A stretch of 64,000 nucleotides of DNA from Flavobacteriales bacterium (GCA_020635795.1 JACJZD010000006.1:42489-106488); one strand, 5' to 3'; shown: positions 17,137 to 26,101, counted from the first letter of the stretch. Program-made: numbers and translations. Notes: generated from the letters alone by a model not told the origin.

Positions 17137-18015
17137 TTATTTTTCGCTCAGGGTTTTTATTTTTTCTGCCCATTGGTTTAAAATTGCTTTTTGTGCTTCA
17201 AAATCTTGGTTAAACGGACCACAAACTATCTTTAATTCAGTTTGCTTAGTTTCTTCATTTCTTAAAAGTAGAAATTTCTCTACATAAGAAACATCATTAA
17301 TCAAGTAATCATTTTGTATGTAAAAGTTTCCAAACAACTTTTCACCATACTTACCAGTCATGTCATTATTGTTGGCGTAATAATAATTAACGTTAGATGT
17401 TTTTCTCCAATCCTTACTTAACGTATTGTTCTTGTCGAAAATAGGCTGTAATGCTGTTGTAAATTTTTCGTCGGTCATTACTTCCCATACTTTATCGTCA
17501 GAAGCATCGATGGAGATGTTAAAACTTATAAATTGAGCATTAGAAATATTGGATACTTCATTTTCAGTTATAAACGTTACCTCTTTAAAATGTGCGCTTC
17601 CGTTACCACCATTCAAATACCTGAACCCTACAATTGAGTCATTCCCTACTTCTATTGCTTGTATCACAATGATAACTTCGTCTTTTTTACTGTATTGATT
17701 GTAAAATGTTGCCAATTTAGGTAGCTCCATGTTCATGGCTTTAGCTGTTGGATGTTCTTTTACATCAACATAAATCAACGATGTACCATTTCTAGTTTCT
17801 GTTTCAGTTGGGAGTCTTCCACTAACCACAGGCACATTTTTCCAATTTTTTATATCTACTGCCGGGAATCCATTCAAGTTATCAGGACAATACCAGCCAC
17901 CATAATGGTGTGCGGTTTCCTGTTTGTTGTTGGTGGGTTCTCCTGTTTGCTGACTTTCTGCATTTGTACATCCAAATAAGATGATTAAGAAAGTACTTAC
18001 TAATGTTTTGTTCAT
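17137..18015 (-). CDS. Hypothetical lipoprotein
   Basis: 292 residues with signal and lipobox (NKTLVSTFLIILFGC, Cys 16). The mature part has no motif I can name; aromatic-rich segments (HHYGGWYCPDNLNGFPAVDI, NVNYYYANNNDMTGKYGEKLF) suggest a compact folded domain. It diverges from the membrane-tethered winged-helix regulator at 18155, with 10-bp direct repeats in the shared intergenic region, so it is a candidate target gene of that regulator (inference). Confidence 0.65.
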   Translation of the reverse strand: MNKTLVSTFLIILFGCTNAESQQTGEPTNNKQETAHHYGGWYCPDNLNGFPAVDIKNWKNVPVVSGRLPTETETRNGTSLIYVDVKEHPTAKAMNMELPKLATFYNQYSKKDEVIIVIQAIEVGNDSIVGFRYLNGGNGSAHFKEVTFITENEVSNISNAQFISFNISIDASDDKVWEVMTDEKFTTALQPIFDKNNTLSKDWRKTSNVNYYYANNNDMTGKYGEKLFGNFYIQNDYLINDVSYVEKFLLLRNEETKQTELKIVCGPFNQDFEAQKAILNQWAEKIKTLSEK

Positions 18016-18072
18016 ATATATAGTTTTTTGTTTGTTCGATAAAAGTACTTCGGTATTAAAGTTAGCTAGTTT

Positions 18073-18113
18073 AATTAATGTAAATTAATGTAAAATGACG
18101 GTAATTTAATGCA
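18073..18113. promoter_or_regulatory. Direct repeats with 10-bp spacing, candidate operator
   Basis: AATTAATGTA at 18073-18082 and again at 18083-18092, then a degenerate AATTTAATGCA at 18103-18113: positions separated by whole helical turns. OmpR/ToxR-type winged helices usually bind tandem direct repeats, and the neighbouring gene at 18155 encodes one. Confidence 0.45.
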
Positions 18114-18142
18114 ATTGCAATAATTTACTTAATAGAATCGAG

Positions 18143-18150
18143 TAGTTTTG
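18143..18150 (+). promoter_or_regulatory. -7 element 4 nt before the winged-helix regulator start
   Basis: TAGTTTTG, then TAGT, then ATG (18155). Predicted leaderless start. A possible -33 TTG lies at 18115-18117 (25-nt gap, slightly long). Confidence 0.5.
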
Positions 18151-18154
18151 TAGT

Positions 18155-19033
18155 ATGGCATTAAAAAGGCTCGGCACATATTTAGGAAGTTTTATTTTGG
18201 CAATAACGCTATTGTCGTTTAATTGGGCTGAAAAGGGTTTGTATGCCCAACATATCGATGTAGTGGTCCGAATGATAGGAGATGAATTTTTGCTCCAAAT
18301 TGGCGACAGCACATCTCGCGTAATGCCCATCAAAAACATTGAAGGAAGGTATGTGATTCAATTTGAAAATGAACTTTCGTTTGAACCAGAAGCACTTTCT
18401 TTAGCGGCTACCATAGTTGCCGAAAAAACAAACATGCTCAGCAGTTTTATTATTGAAACAGAAAACTGCTCGACTCACGAAGTGGTACATAGTTTTGAAA
18501 TAAGCAGTAAACAAGACAACAGTATCATTCCTTGTAAATCGCGACCATTACCAAAAGATTGTTATACCGTTTATTTTACGCTGTTGGATGATGGAATTAA
18601 GTTTGTGCCTGTTACTGCACAAGAAAATAAAACAAGTACCGATTTTTTGTTTGGTTACTTAATCGCTTTTGGAGTTATCGTTTTAGGGTTTTTCGTATTT
18701 TGGTTAAAAAGAAAAAAAGCAATTGTTGTTCATCCCAGTTGGATTCAAATAGGTGAATATCAATTTGATAAAAACGGAATGAAATTGATGTATAAAGACA
18801 AAAGCGAAGAACTTTCGAGTAAAGAAGCCAGTTTGTTGGAGTTGCTTTTTTCTAATGTAAACGAAACGGTAAAACGTGAAGAAATTTTGCAGATAGTATG
18901 GGACGATGAAGGCGATTACTTGGGAAGAACATTGGATGTATTTATTTCGAAACTGCGTAAAAAACTGGAAGACGACCCTAACTTAAAAATTGTAAACATA
19001 CGCGGAGTAGGGTATCGAATGGTGTTGGGCTAG
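18155..19033 (+). CDS. Membrane-tethered winged-helix regulator
   Basis: 292 residues. N-terminal signal-anchor/signal peptide (LGTYLGSFILAITLLSFNWA), an extracytoplasmic region of ~130 residues with three Cys, one transmembrane helix (~162-186, LFGYLIAFGVIVLGFFVFWL), a basic stop (KRKKA), then a cytoplasmic OmpR-type winged helix (~195-292; LSSKEASLLELLFSN, TLDVFISKLRKKLEDDP, IVNIRGVGYRMV). It has ToxR-like one-component logic but the reverse order: sensor first, DNA-binding domain at the C-terminus. No receiver domain or kinase is adjacent. Likely regulates the divergent lipoprotein gene or itself. Confidence 0.85.
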   Translation: MALKRLGTYLGSFILAITLLSFNWAEKGLYAQHIDVVVRMIGDEFLLQIGDSTSRVMPIKNIEGRYVIQFENELSFEPEALSLAATIVAEKTNMLSSFIIETENCSTHEVVHSFEISSKQDNSIIPCKSRPLPKDCYTVYFTLLDDGIKFVPVTAQENKTSTDFLFGYLIAFGVIVLGFFVFWLKRKKAIVVHPSWIQIGEYQFDKNGMKLMYKDKSEELSSKEASLLELLFSNVNETVKREEILQIVWDDEGDYLGRTLDVFISKLRKKLEDDPNLKIVNIRGVGYRMVLG

Positions 19034-19044
19034 AGACTTCCTTT

Positions 19045-19671
19045 TTACTCAAGAACATACTTTCCGTTTACAAAAACATGCGTTCCTTCTTTTGGACAGT
19101 GGTTAATGAGATTTGTATATGGTACTTCCTCTACTATCGTTTCGGTTTTACCCTTTTTTTTAACCGTTTTCCATTCATAGGTATGAGCCTTTGCATCTGA
19201 TTTTACATTGCTTATTGTTATTGAACCAGTTCTATCAATTTTGAAACCGCAGGAACTAAATTCAAAACCTTTTACATGTTTTGGGTCTCCATAAGCAAGA
19301 AATCGATTGTAATTCGATTGGTAGGATGTTACTGCTTCAAAAAGCATTTCTTTTGTGTCCAAATTCCAAATTTCATATTTTGATATTTGAGTATTCTCAT
19401 CAATGTCGAATGTACCACCATGCTCGTTTATACTTCCAGAACAACTTCTAAAAAACACTAATTCTTTAGCTCCAATACCATCAATTTGAACGCTGTCGGT
19501 AATTTTTAAATCACAATTACAAAAGTTACCGATATTTATTTTACTTAAATAAATGGTATCTTGTTGATTGTTATATACATAAATGCTTTTTTTATTGCCA
19601 ATATTAGCAACAGTTTGAGCCAATAAAACCGTCGAGAAAATGAGTAAAAACAAGGAAAATGTTAATTTCAT
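19045..19671 (-). CDS. Hypothetical exported protein
   Basis: 208 residues from the ATG at 19671 (KLTFSLFLLIFSTVLLAQ signal peptide); a start at 19698 would place 9 residues before the signal. No family recognised. Several Cys residues (NFCNCDLKITD, SCSGSINE, SSCGF) suggest disulfides. It belongs to a minus-strand run of small accessory genes (19.0-21.1 kb). Confidence 0.6.
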   Translation of the reverse strand: MKLTFSLFLLIFSTVLLAQTVANIGNKKSIYVYNNQQDTIYLSKINIGNFCNCDLKITDSVQIDGIGAKELVFFRSCSGSINEHGGTFDIDENTQISKYEIWNLDTKEMLFEAVTSYQSNYNRFLAYGDPKHVKGFEFSSCGFKIDRTGSITISNVKSDAKAHTYEWKTVKKKGKTETIVEEVPYTNLINHCPKEGTHVFVNGKYVLE

Positions 19672-19748
19672 GGTGTAAGCTGATTTTAAAAACAACACAC
19701 AAGAATTGTTCCAGTTACACTTTTCAACTTAACTACATTACTTACGGG

Positions 19749-20276
19749 TTACTTTGTTGTTTTACTTCCAAGCTGTATGCCCATTTCTTCATAAACCAAG
19801 TCGTTGGGCTCCCACAATTCTATTTTGTTGCCTTCAATGTCCATAATGTGTACAAATTTCCCGTAGTCGTACGTTTCAATGGTATCGGTAATGGTAACTC
19901 CTTCTTTTTTTAATTCTTCCACAAGAGCAGTTAAATTTTCAACGCGGTAATTTATCATAAACTCCTTGGTGGAAGGCTCAAAATATTTCGTTTTTTCATT
20001 AAACGGACTCCATTGCGAAAAACCTTTTTTGGTAGAATCGGCACCTTGAAACCACTCAAACACTGCCCCATATTGGTTGGTGTTTAACCCTAAGTGTTTT
20101 TGATACCATTCTCGCATTTTTGCAGGCTCTTTACATTTAAAAAAGATACCACCAATACCTGTAACTCTTTTTAAGTTGGTTTGGTCATCATCTTGTTTGG
20201 TAATGATGTTGTTTAATGCAAAACCAAAACAAAACGATGTTGCAATGGCTAAAATAATTAAGGTGTTTTTTTTCAT
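19749..20276 (-). CDS. VOC-superfamily (glyoxalase-like) protein with N-terminal anchor
   Basis: 175 residues. A hydrophobic N-terminus (NTLIILAIATSFCFGFAL) precedes one VOC/glyoxalase fold: GIGGIFFKCKEPAKMREWYQKHLGL, VENLTALVEELKKEGV, and FVHIMDIEGNKIELWEPND at the end with the metal-ligand Glu. Family members are metal-dependent lyases, dioxygenases or binding proteins; the substrate is not predictable. The export signal is unusual for a VOC protein. Its start follows directly on the attC-like element at 20293-20426. Confidence 0.8.
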   Translation of the reverse strand: MKKNTLIILAIATSFCFGFALNNIITKQDDDQTNLKRVTGIGGIFFKCKEPAKMREWYQKHLGLNTNQYGAVFEWFQGADSTKKGFSQWSPFNEKTKYFEPSTKEFMINYRVENLTALVEELKKEGVTITDTIETYDYGKFVHIMDIEGNKIELWEPNDLVYEEMGIQLGSKTTK

Positions 20277-20292
20277 TTTTTTAATATTTGTT

Positions 20293-20426
20293 GTTAACGG
20301 TTTCGGGCTTAGCGAAGGTGGCGATTTTCACCACAAATGTTCATACGAAGAACGAATGTTTGTATAACCACAAAACTGTCATACGAAGCACTGAGCCGCC
20401 AATTTCTTGTAGGTGCTGTTAGTGGC
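20293..20426 (-). repeat. attC-like element at the end of a cassette-like gene
   Basis: Reading on the minus strand: GCCACTAAC (20426-20418, containing the TAA stop of the upstream gene), then ~120 nt with two related units (CTTCGTATGA and TTTGTGGT each twice), ending at GTTAAC (20298-20293). The 9-mer GCCACTAAC is the exact complement of GTTAGTGGC at 21048-21040 just before that gene. This is the expected relation between cassette start and R'' core in an integron cassette. The cores only partly match the classic RYYYAAC/GTTRRRY. Confidence 0.4.
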
Positions 20427-21033
20427 TGCTTTTCTTTGTCCATGTTTCCCCGTCTTTAGTTCTATAAGCTGTTAGTCCGAATTTGTCTGTCCAGTAAATT
20501 GTTTCAATATTTTTTGGTTCAGTTATTCTTTCAGGATAGCCATGTTTTACGATGTAATAGTTTGATACATTCAAGTCATTTACTTTAATTGTGTCCGTAT
20601 GAAATTCCCCAATAATAGTGTCAAAGTTTGAATGAAAGTCCTTGAAACTAATAGCAAAATCAACTTCCTTTTCTGTCGGATGTTTTGAAATCCAAAAGAG
20701 TTCTTGATAAACAGTATCTATTTTCCCTCCAGTCGTCATGTCTTGAGATGTACCGAACCACCTGTCGACTGGCAAGTGTTTTATTTGAACCCATTTACCA
20801 TTCACTGGTCGTGGTGCCATGAACCCACCGCAATTTTCATTACGTTCAGTCCCAAAGCCTACTATCGTAATGGTGTCTATGTCGCCTAAATTACTTTGAA
20901 AATAGATTGTGTCTCCGATATTATAGTCGGTGAAATGAGCTAATTCTTTGTCATTAAATTCCAAGTCCTTTTTGTCGTAAGAACAACAACCTGAAACAAA
21001 AATTGTCAATATGATTAATATGTGTCGTTTCAT
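20419..21033 (-). CDS. Hypothetical lipoprotein, cassette-like
   Basis: 204 residues from the ATG at 21033, giving a signal and lipobox (KRHILIILTIFVSGC, Cys 16); the alternative start at 21087 would bury the signal. No family recognised; beta-rich with several Trp and Asp. The gene is framed tightly by inverted 9-mers: GTTAGTGGC ends 6 nt before the ATG and GCCACTAAC contains the stop codon. This, with the attC-like segment beyond it, suggests acquisition as a mobile gene cassette. Confidence 0.65.
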   Translation of the reverse strand: MKRHILIILTIFVSGCCSYDKKDLEFNDKELAHFTDYNIGDTIYFQSNLGDIDTITIVGFGTERNENCGGFMAPRPVNGKWVQIKHLPVDRWFGTSQDMTTGGKIDTVYQELFWISKHPTEKEVDFAISFKDFHSNFDTIIGEFHTDTIKVNDLNVSNYYIVKHGYPERITEPKNIETIYWTDKFGLTAYRTKDGETWTKKSSH

Positions 21034-21250
21034 AAAGTTGCCACTAACTTGTTTATAGGTCTGACAAAACCATCCCAATTCACCCATTTTGGGCAGATAG
21101 GTCTGATTATCTTAATTCTTATCTACCAAATGTATTAAAAATAATTGCAAATTGAAGGAAGGTTAATAGATTCCTGCCTGAGCAGGAATGATGTGAAGAA
21201 TATATTTGGTTAAGTCTCCCTCCCTTAGGGAGGGTTGGGGGTGGGCTTTT
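21034..21250. other. Intergenic region with repeats
   Basis: Contains the inverted 9-mer boundary (21040-21048), a direct repeat ATAGGTCTGA (about 21054 and 21103), a hairpin ATTCCTGC-CTGA-GCAGGAAT (21170-21189) and palindrome copy A2 (21217-21246). No ORF with support. Confidence 0.6.
21217..21246. repeat. Dispersed GC-rich palindromic repeat, copy A2
   Basis: CTCCCTTAGGGAGGGTTGG followed by GGGTGGG, the reverse orientation of copy A1. It lies directly after the 3' end of the helicase gene and may double as its terminator. Confidence 0.75.
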
Positions 21251-24200
21251 TTACACCAAAACCAACTCCTTGTCTTTGATGTACAACAAGTAACTTTCAA
21301 TGTTGGTGTAGCCCATTTCGGCGAGTAAAATCTTGTAATTTTCTAATTGTTGTTTGTGTTTTTTCTCTTTTTTACCCGTTTTGTAATCCACAATTATGGT
21401 GTTGTTGTTTTTTATCACTACTCTATCGGGTTGGTACGATTCGCCTGAGGGCAACAAAATGGTTGTTTCGGTTTTTAGTTCATCAAATGCAGTAAAAAAG
21501 CTTTCTACTTTGGGCAATTTTATCAATTCATGCAACTCGGCTAAAATGCTTAGTTTGTTGTTCTCGTCAAACAAACCACGGTTTATAAAGCGGTCAATGG
21601 TGCTTTCTAAATCGCTCAATTGTTTTATTTCCGAAAGCAATTGGTGTATTAAATTACCATAATCGGCAGATGTTTCGGGGTTTTCTACATCCCAAAATTT
21701 AGGCGCTTGGTAACTGATGTCAATTTTATTTCGCCAAGGGTTGTAGCTTATTTCGGTTAATACCTCGTTAGCCGATTTATGCTGTTGCTCTGTTACGATT
21801 TTTTTAGTGGAGAACAAACCAAAACGAAACTCATTTTCATTTACGGCAGCATCGGGTTGAGTTAAACAATATTCAAAAAAGTAGTTTTTGTAATTACCAT
21901 CTTTGTTGGGTTTATCTACTTCGCTCAACACATACATGCGGTCTTTTGGGCGGGTTAATACCACATAAAGCAAGTTGATGGTGTCCAATATCGATTTTGC
22001 TTTTTCGTTCTCGTAATCGTCTTTTAAAACGGTGTCTAAAAGCGATGCGTTTAAATTGATGATGGAAGCATCCAATCCTTTAGCAATGGGTTCTTCCGTC
22101 CACAAATAATCTTCGTTTTTATCTTTTCCAGTAGTGCTCGCAAACGGAAAAATGACCACAGGAAATTCCAAACCTTTCGATTTGTGTATGGTCATTACCT
22201 GAACAGCATTGATACCTTCAGGAATAATTACCGAAAACTTGCTGCTTTTGCTGTTCCACCAATCAATAAAATTGACAATGGAATTGTCTTTTTTAGAAGC
22301 ATATTCATGCACTTTATCCAAGAAAAACTGTACAAAAATGTTGATTTCTTTGTCCAACCCAAAATGTTGAATAAAGTGCTCGGTAAGTTCGTACAACGAA
22401 AACGTGGTAGCATTAGAAACTTCCAGCGACAATTGATGTGAGGCTAAAAAATCGGCCAAATAATCTTGGTCTTTGTGTTGAATAAAATCCACATTTTGCT
22501 CGCCAACAAAACGTGTATGGATTAAATAATTGATGGCGTATAAATGATGAGCAGGGTCTTTTGGAGTAGCAATATAGTTGAATAAACTCAACAAAAACTT
22601 CACTTCATTAGAGTTGTTCAGCAACAAACTTTCTGATGAAATAACCTGAATGTTGTTTTCCAACAGAAAAGAAGCTACTTCCGAAGCCCTATTGTTGCTT
22701 CGTGTAAGAATTGCAATATCGCTTAATTGGTAACCATCGTTTAACGAGGTGTCGATTATTTTTTTGATTTCGGTAAATGTAATTTCATCATCATCGGGGT
22801 CTAAAAACGAAATGGCAACTCCACCACCAGTATTTTCGGGTTTAAACCCTTGGTTTAAATTGGCATAAATGGGGTTGAATTTTTCGGATAAATTGCTTGA
22901 AATGGAATTAAAAAATTTGTTGTTGAAATCAACCACTTCGGCTTTTGAACGGTAATTGTCGTTCAAGTCTTCGTTTTTATGGTTTCGTATCAAGGTAGCT
23001 TCACGCTCCAACAATAACTGATTGTTTTTGTGATTGTAAACGTAAGGCAGTTTGATGATTTGCTCTACTTCGCCACCTCTAAAACGGTAAATGGCTTGTT
23101 TAGCATCGCCAACAATCATGTTGTAATGCCCGTTTGCCAGCGAGTTTTCAATTAGCGGGATAATGTTTTGCCATTGTATGGTTGAAGTATCTTGAAACTC
23201 ATCAATTAAATAATGTTGGTATTTTTCGCCCAAACGCTCATAAATAAAAGGAATGGATTCGGTAAGAATTATTTTGGCGATTTGCTTGTTGAAATCCGAC
23301 AAGTTTAAAATGTTGTTGTCGGCTTTAAATTCCAAAATGGTTTTTTCAATTTCGTTGATTACCGCAATTTGGTAAATGTTTTTGAGCAACAAGGTTTTTA
23401 AAACGTACGAGCCATAATCCTTCTCAATATATACTCTCGATTGGTTAAAGAGTTCGATTAGTTTTGCTTCATGTGTATCAATCAAGTCTTTTTGTGGTTG
23501 AGGAACGGACTGTGCATACCAATTTTTTTCGCCTGCAACAATTTTTTGAACCGTAGCATTTGGGGTAAACGACTTTAATATTCTTAAATATTCCCAATAA
23601 TTGTAAAAATTACTTCCACTAAAACTTTTTGGTTCAATCCCTGTCGATTTGATAAAATCTAAGGCATTTTTTGCCATTTCTTTTACGGCTTTTTCAAAAG
23701 CATTGATTTCAACAATTAAATCGGTTTTTATTTTTTCGAAATCGTCGATGCTCAAATCTCGAATTTTTTCGAGGTGCGATTCTCCACCGTCTTTAATCAA
23801 GTTTTTAGCAAATTTTATTAAATCGCTTTCAATGTTCCAGCTTTTTTCGTCGTCGGCTTTTTGTTTGCTGTAATCCAATAAAAGCTTGGTTATTTTCTCG
23901 TTTTTACCCACTTCTGCAATCAACATGTCGATAGCATTTTTGAGCACTTCGTCTTCGTTAATTTCTATGCCAAAATTGAGCGGAAGTTTTAGGTCTAAGG
24001 CAAATGTTCGGATAATTTTAGTGGTAAATTTATCAATGGTGCTGATGCCAAAATCGTTGTAGTTGTGTAAAATAGAGCTTAAAACAGCGCCACTTCGTAG
24101 TTTTATTTCTTGCTCGCTTAAAGCCAATCCACCATCATTTAATGGTTTCATCAACTCCACTAACAAATGTTTCGGAGTCCCTTCCAATGGTTTTTTTCCT

Positions 24201-24403
24201 GATAAAGCTTGCAAGGCAGAAATAACCCGCTCTTTCATTTCTGATGCTGCTTTATTGGTAAACGTTATAGCTAAAATACGTTTGTACGCTGCTGCATCGT
24301 TGGTTTTTAACCCGATTTTTAAATACTCCTTAACTAAAGTAAAAGTCTTGCCCGAGCCAGCCGATGAGTTGTAAACCGTGAAATTGTTGTTGGTTGAGTT
24401 CAA
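21251..24403 (-). CDS. AddA-like UvrD-family helicase-nuclease
   Basis: 1050 residues. Walker A near the N-terminus (NSSAGSGKTFTLVKEYL), SF1A motifs ILAITFTNKAASEMKERV, HYLIDEFQDTSTIQW (Walker B), MIVGDAKQAIYRFRGGE, VQVMTIHKSKGLEFPVVIFP and LLYVVLTRPKDRMYV. The C-terminus carries a RecB-type PD-(D/E)XK nuclease (DRVV...IIVDYKTGKKEKKHKQQLENY). Double-strand break end resection with a partner AddB/RecC-like protein is expected, but none is adjacent. The start codon appears to be TTG at 24403; a -7 element (TACATTTG, minus strand 24434-24427) lies 23 nt upstream. Confidence 0.9.
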   Translation of the reverse strand: MNSTNNNFTVYNSSAGSGKTFTLVKEYLKIGLKTNDAAAYKRILAITFTNKAASEMKERVISALQALSGKKPLEGTPKHLLVELMKPLNDGGLALSEQEIKLRSGAVLSSILHNYNDFGISTIDKFTTKIIRTFALDLKLPLNFGIEINEDEVLKNAIDMLIAEVGKNEKITKLLLDYSKQKADDEKSWNIESDLIKFAKNLIKDGGESHLEKIRDLSIDDFEKIKTDLIVEINAFEKAVKEMAKNALDFIKSTGIEPKSFSGSNFYNYWEYLRILKSFTPNATVQKIVAGEKNWYAQSVPQPQKDLIDTHEAKLIELFNQSRVYIEKDYGSYVLKTLLLKNIYQIAVINEIEKTILEFKADNNILNLSDFNKQIAKIILTESIPFIYERLGEKYQHYLIDEFQDTSTIQWQNIIPLIENSLANGHYNMIVGDAKQAIYRFRGGEVEQIIKLPYVYNHKNNQLLLEREATLIRNHKNEDLNDNYRSKAEVVDFNNKFFNSISSNLSEKFNPIYANLNQGFKPENTGGGVAISFLDPDDDEITFTEIKKIIDTSLNDGYQLSDIAILTRSNNRASEVASFLLENNIQVISSESLLLNNSNEVKFLLSLFNYIATPKDPAHHLYAINYLIHTRFVGEQNVDFIQHKDQDYLADFLASHQLSLEVSNATTFSLYELTEHFIQHFGLDKEINIFVQFFLDKVHEYASKKDNSIVNFIDWWNSKSSKFSVIIPEGINAVQVMTIHKSKGLEFPVVIFPFASTTGKDKNEDYLWTEEPIAKGLDASIINLNASLLDTVLKDDYENEKAKSILDTINLLYVVLTRPKDRMYVLSEVDKPNKDGNYKNYFFEYCLTQPDAAVNENEFRFGLFSTKKIVTEQQHKSANEVLTEISYNPWRNKIDISYQAPKFWDVENPETSADYGNLIHQLLSEIKQLSDLESTIDRFINRGLFDENNKLSILAELHELIKLPKVESFFTAFDELKTETTILLPSGESYQPDRVVIKNNNTIIVDYKTGKKEKKHKQQLENYKILLAEMGYTNIESYLLYIKDKELVLV

Positions 24404-24709
24404 AAGTTACATTGATTTTCGTCTTTCAAATGTAATGAAAACTAACTAATAATTGAGTCGTCATTGCGGGCTTGACCCGCAATCTAAAATAGTAAATAAG
24501 GTTTTAATAAGATTGCGGGTCAAGCACGCAATGACGATATATATCGATTTATCGGGATAAAACTATTGTGATGCTTTTCTGAGTTAATTTCGGAGCGTTT
24601 TAACTATAGAAGCTATGTGTCTATGTGGTAAATTTGTTAAAACAAGATTACGGGTCAATCCTTCGTCAAGTTCAGGATGACATTGACCAGAATGACGGAA
24701 AAGAGGGTG
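24404..24709. other. Repeat-filled gap between miaA and the helicase gene
   Basis: No gene. Holds a candidate -7 element (24427-24434, minus), an inverted repeat with 27-bp arms (24459-24536), a degenerate half of the MITE-like element (about 24544-24640) and a further segment with CGTCAAGTTCAGGATGAC near 24665. Confidence 0.7.
24459..24536. repeat. Inverted repeat of family B (27-bp arms)
   Basis: Arms at 24459-24485 and 24510-24536 are inverted with one mismatch; each arm itself contains the small palindrome GCGGGCTTGACCCGC. Related sequence occurs at 47957-47986. Confidence 0.75.
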
Positions 24710-25624
24710 TTAATCTAAGAATTTTGCAATAAAATTTATTTTTTCTTCGAGCGGTAAATTCCCGTCTATCCAGTTGATGGTAAAACCATCTTTTTCCATT
24801 TTTCTATACCAAGTCATTTGGCGTTTAGCAAACTGATGTATGGCTGAATTTAATTTCTGAAACATGTCGTTATACGACAATTCATCTTGCAAATGTTGTG
24901 TGATGAGTTTGTACTCCAATCCGTAAAATTTCAATTTTTCGGGGTCAACACCATTGGCAATTAATGTTTTTACTTCTTCAATCATTCCTTCGTGTTCCAA
25001 TCGGTGTTTTAACCGCTCGGTAATTCGTTTTTTAATGATGGCTCGGTCAAAATCAATTCCAAAAATAAGGTGTTCAATTTTAGGAAAATCTCTTATCAAC
25101 GCATCGTTTTCGGTTTGAAATTTGGCTACCTCAATGGCTCTGATAATTCGTTTTTTGTAAATGCTGTCGGTGGTGTTGTGTATGGTTTTGTAATCCGACA
25201 ACATGTTATTCAACTCCTCAATGGATTTTTGTTCCAATTCCGTTCTTAATTTGGTGTTTTCAGGAACTTCTAAAAACCGATAACCCTTAACCACTGCATC
25301 AATATACAGACCAGAACCACCGCATAAAATGGGTGTATTGTTGTTTTTTAAAACGGTTTCGTAAGCTTTTAAAAAATCTTTTTGGTATTCAAACACATTG
25401 TATTCAGCTCCAGCATCAACAATATCAATTAAATGATATGGGATTTTTACTCCGTTTACTTCAAAATCATCCAAATCCTTACCTGTACCAATATCCATAC
25501 CTCTGTACACTTGTCGCGAATCGGCACTAATTACTTCGCCCGAAATACTATGCGCTAAATTCGCTGCTAAAGTTGTTTTTCCAGTAGCTGTTGGACCTAG
25601 TATGACAATAAGTTTGTTGTTCAT
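24710..25624 (-). CDS. miaA: tRNA dimethylallyltransferase
   Basis: Transfers dimethylallyl to A37 of tRNAs reading UNN codons. 304 residues. P-loop LGPTATGKTTLA, then SADSRQVYRGMDIGTGK, YHLIDIVDAG, GGSGLYIDAVVKGY and a C-terminal RQMTWYRKM tRNA-contacting segment. All are diagnostic. The hydroxylase MiaE is not in the window. Confidence 0.97.
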   Translation of the reverse strand: MNNKLIVILGPTATGKTTLAANLAHSISGEVISADSRQVYRGMDIGTGKDLDDFEVNGVKIPYHLIDIVDAGAEYNVFEYQKDFLKAYETVLKNNNTPILCGGSGLYIDAVVKGYRFLEVPENTKLRTELEQKSIEELNNMLSDYKTIHNTTDSIYKKRIIRAIEVAKFQTENDALIRDFPKIEHLIFGIDFDRAIIKKRITERLKHRLEHEGMIEEVKTLIANGVDPEKLKFYGLEYKLITQHLQDELSYNDMFQKLNSAIHQFAKRQMTWYRKMEKDGFTINWIDGNLPLEEKINFIAKFLD

Positions 25625-25642
25625 TTATTTATTAAAACGGTC

Positions 25643-25672
25643 TTGCTTTGATTTAAATTAATTATACCTTTG
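25643..25672 (+). promoter_or_regulatory. Promoter of the copper-type operon; -7 element 4 nt before GTG
   Basis: TTG (25643-25645), 19-nt spacer, TACCTTTG (25665-25672), then GTGT, then GTG (25677). A full match to the Bacteroidota consensus; transcription would start at the GTG codon. Confidence 0.6.
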
Positions 25673-25676
25673 GTGT

Positions 25677-26063
25677 GTGAGAATTAGTTTTCAAATATCC
25701 TCAATTTTGGTGGCTTTGTTGTTTGTTTTTTCAATAAACTTTAAGTCTATCCTTACGGTTCATTATTTCGTTAATCAAGCAGAAATAATTGAAATGTTTT
25801 GCGTTAACAAGGAAAAACCTAAGTTGGCTTGTAATGGTAAATGTCATTTAGCCAAAGAGTTGGTTAAGGTTGATACCAAAAACGAAGAAAATCCATTTTC
25901 GGGAACTAGTTTGCAATATAACCTTGAAATTAAGCCTCTTATTCAACAAGTAAAAAATGATTTAAAAACTTTCGAACAAGATATTAAAACCAATTATTTT
26001 TTAGCTTCTTATTCAATTATAGAACAATCGTTCGATATAAGTTTACCTCCTCCAAAAGTGTAA
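25677..26063 (+). CDS. Small membrane-anchored Cys-containing protein of the copper-type operon
   Basis: 128 residues, GTG start. An N-terminal hydrophobic helix (SSILVALLFVFSINFKSILTV) is followed by MFCVNKEKPKLACNGKCHLAKEL, with a C-x9-C-x3-CH pattern suggestive of metal or heme handling, then a charged region. I have seen this Cys arrangement in short Bacteroidota proteins near copper genes, but know no function. First gene of the operon with the beta-barrel, MbnP-like and MbnH-like genes; probably leaderless (see promoter). Confidence 0.7.
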   Translation: MRISFQISSILVALLFVFSINFKSILTVHYFVNQAEIIEMFCVNKEKPKLACNGKCHLAKELVKVDTKNEENPFSGTSLQYNLEIKPLIQQVKNDLKTFEQDIKTNYFLASYSIIEQSFDISLPPPKV

Positions 26064-26101
26064 TTGCTATTATTTTTTAATAACAATTATAATTTAAAAC
26101 A

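Noticed and set aside
19672..20292. VOC gene as a second integron cassette
   Set aside because: It starts at the attC-like end point, but no matching GTTGTTAAC-type core follows its stop codon.
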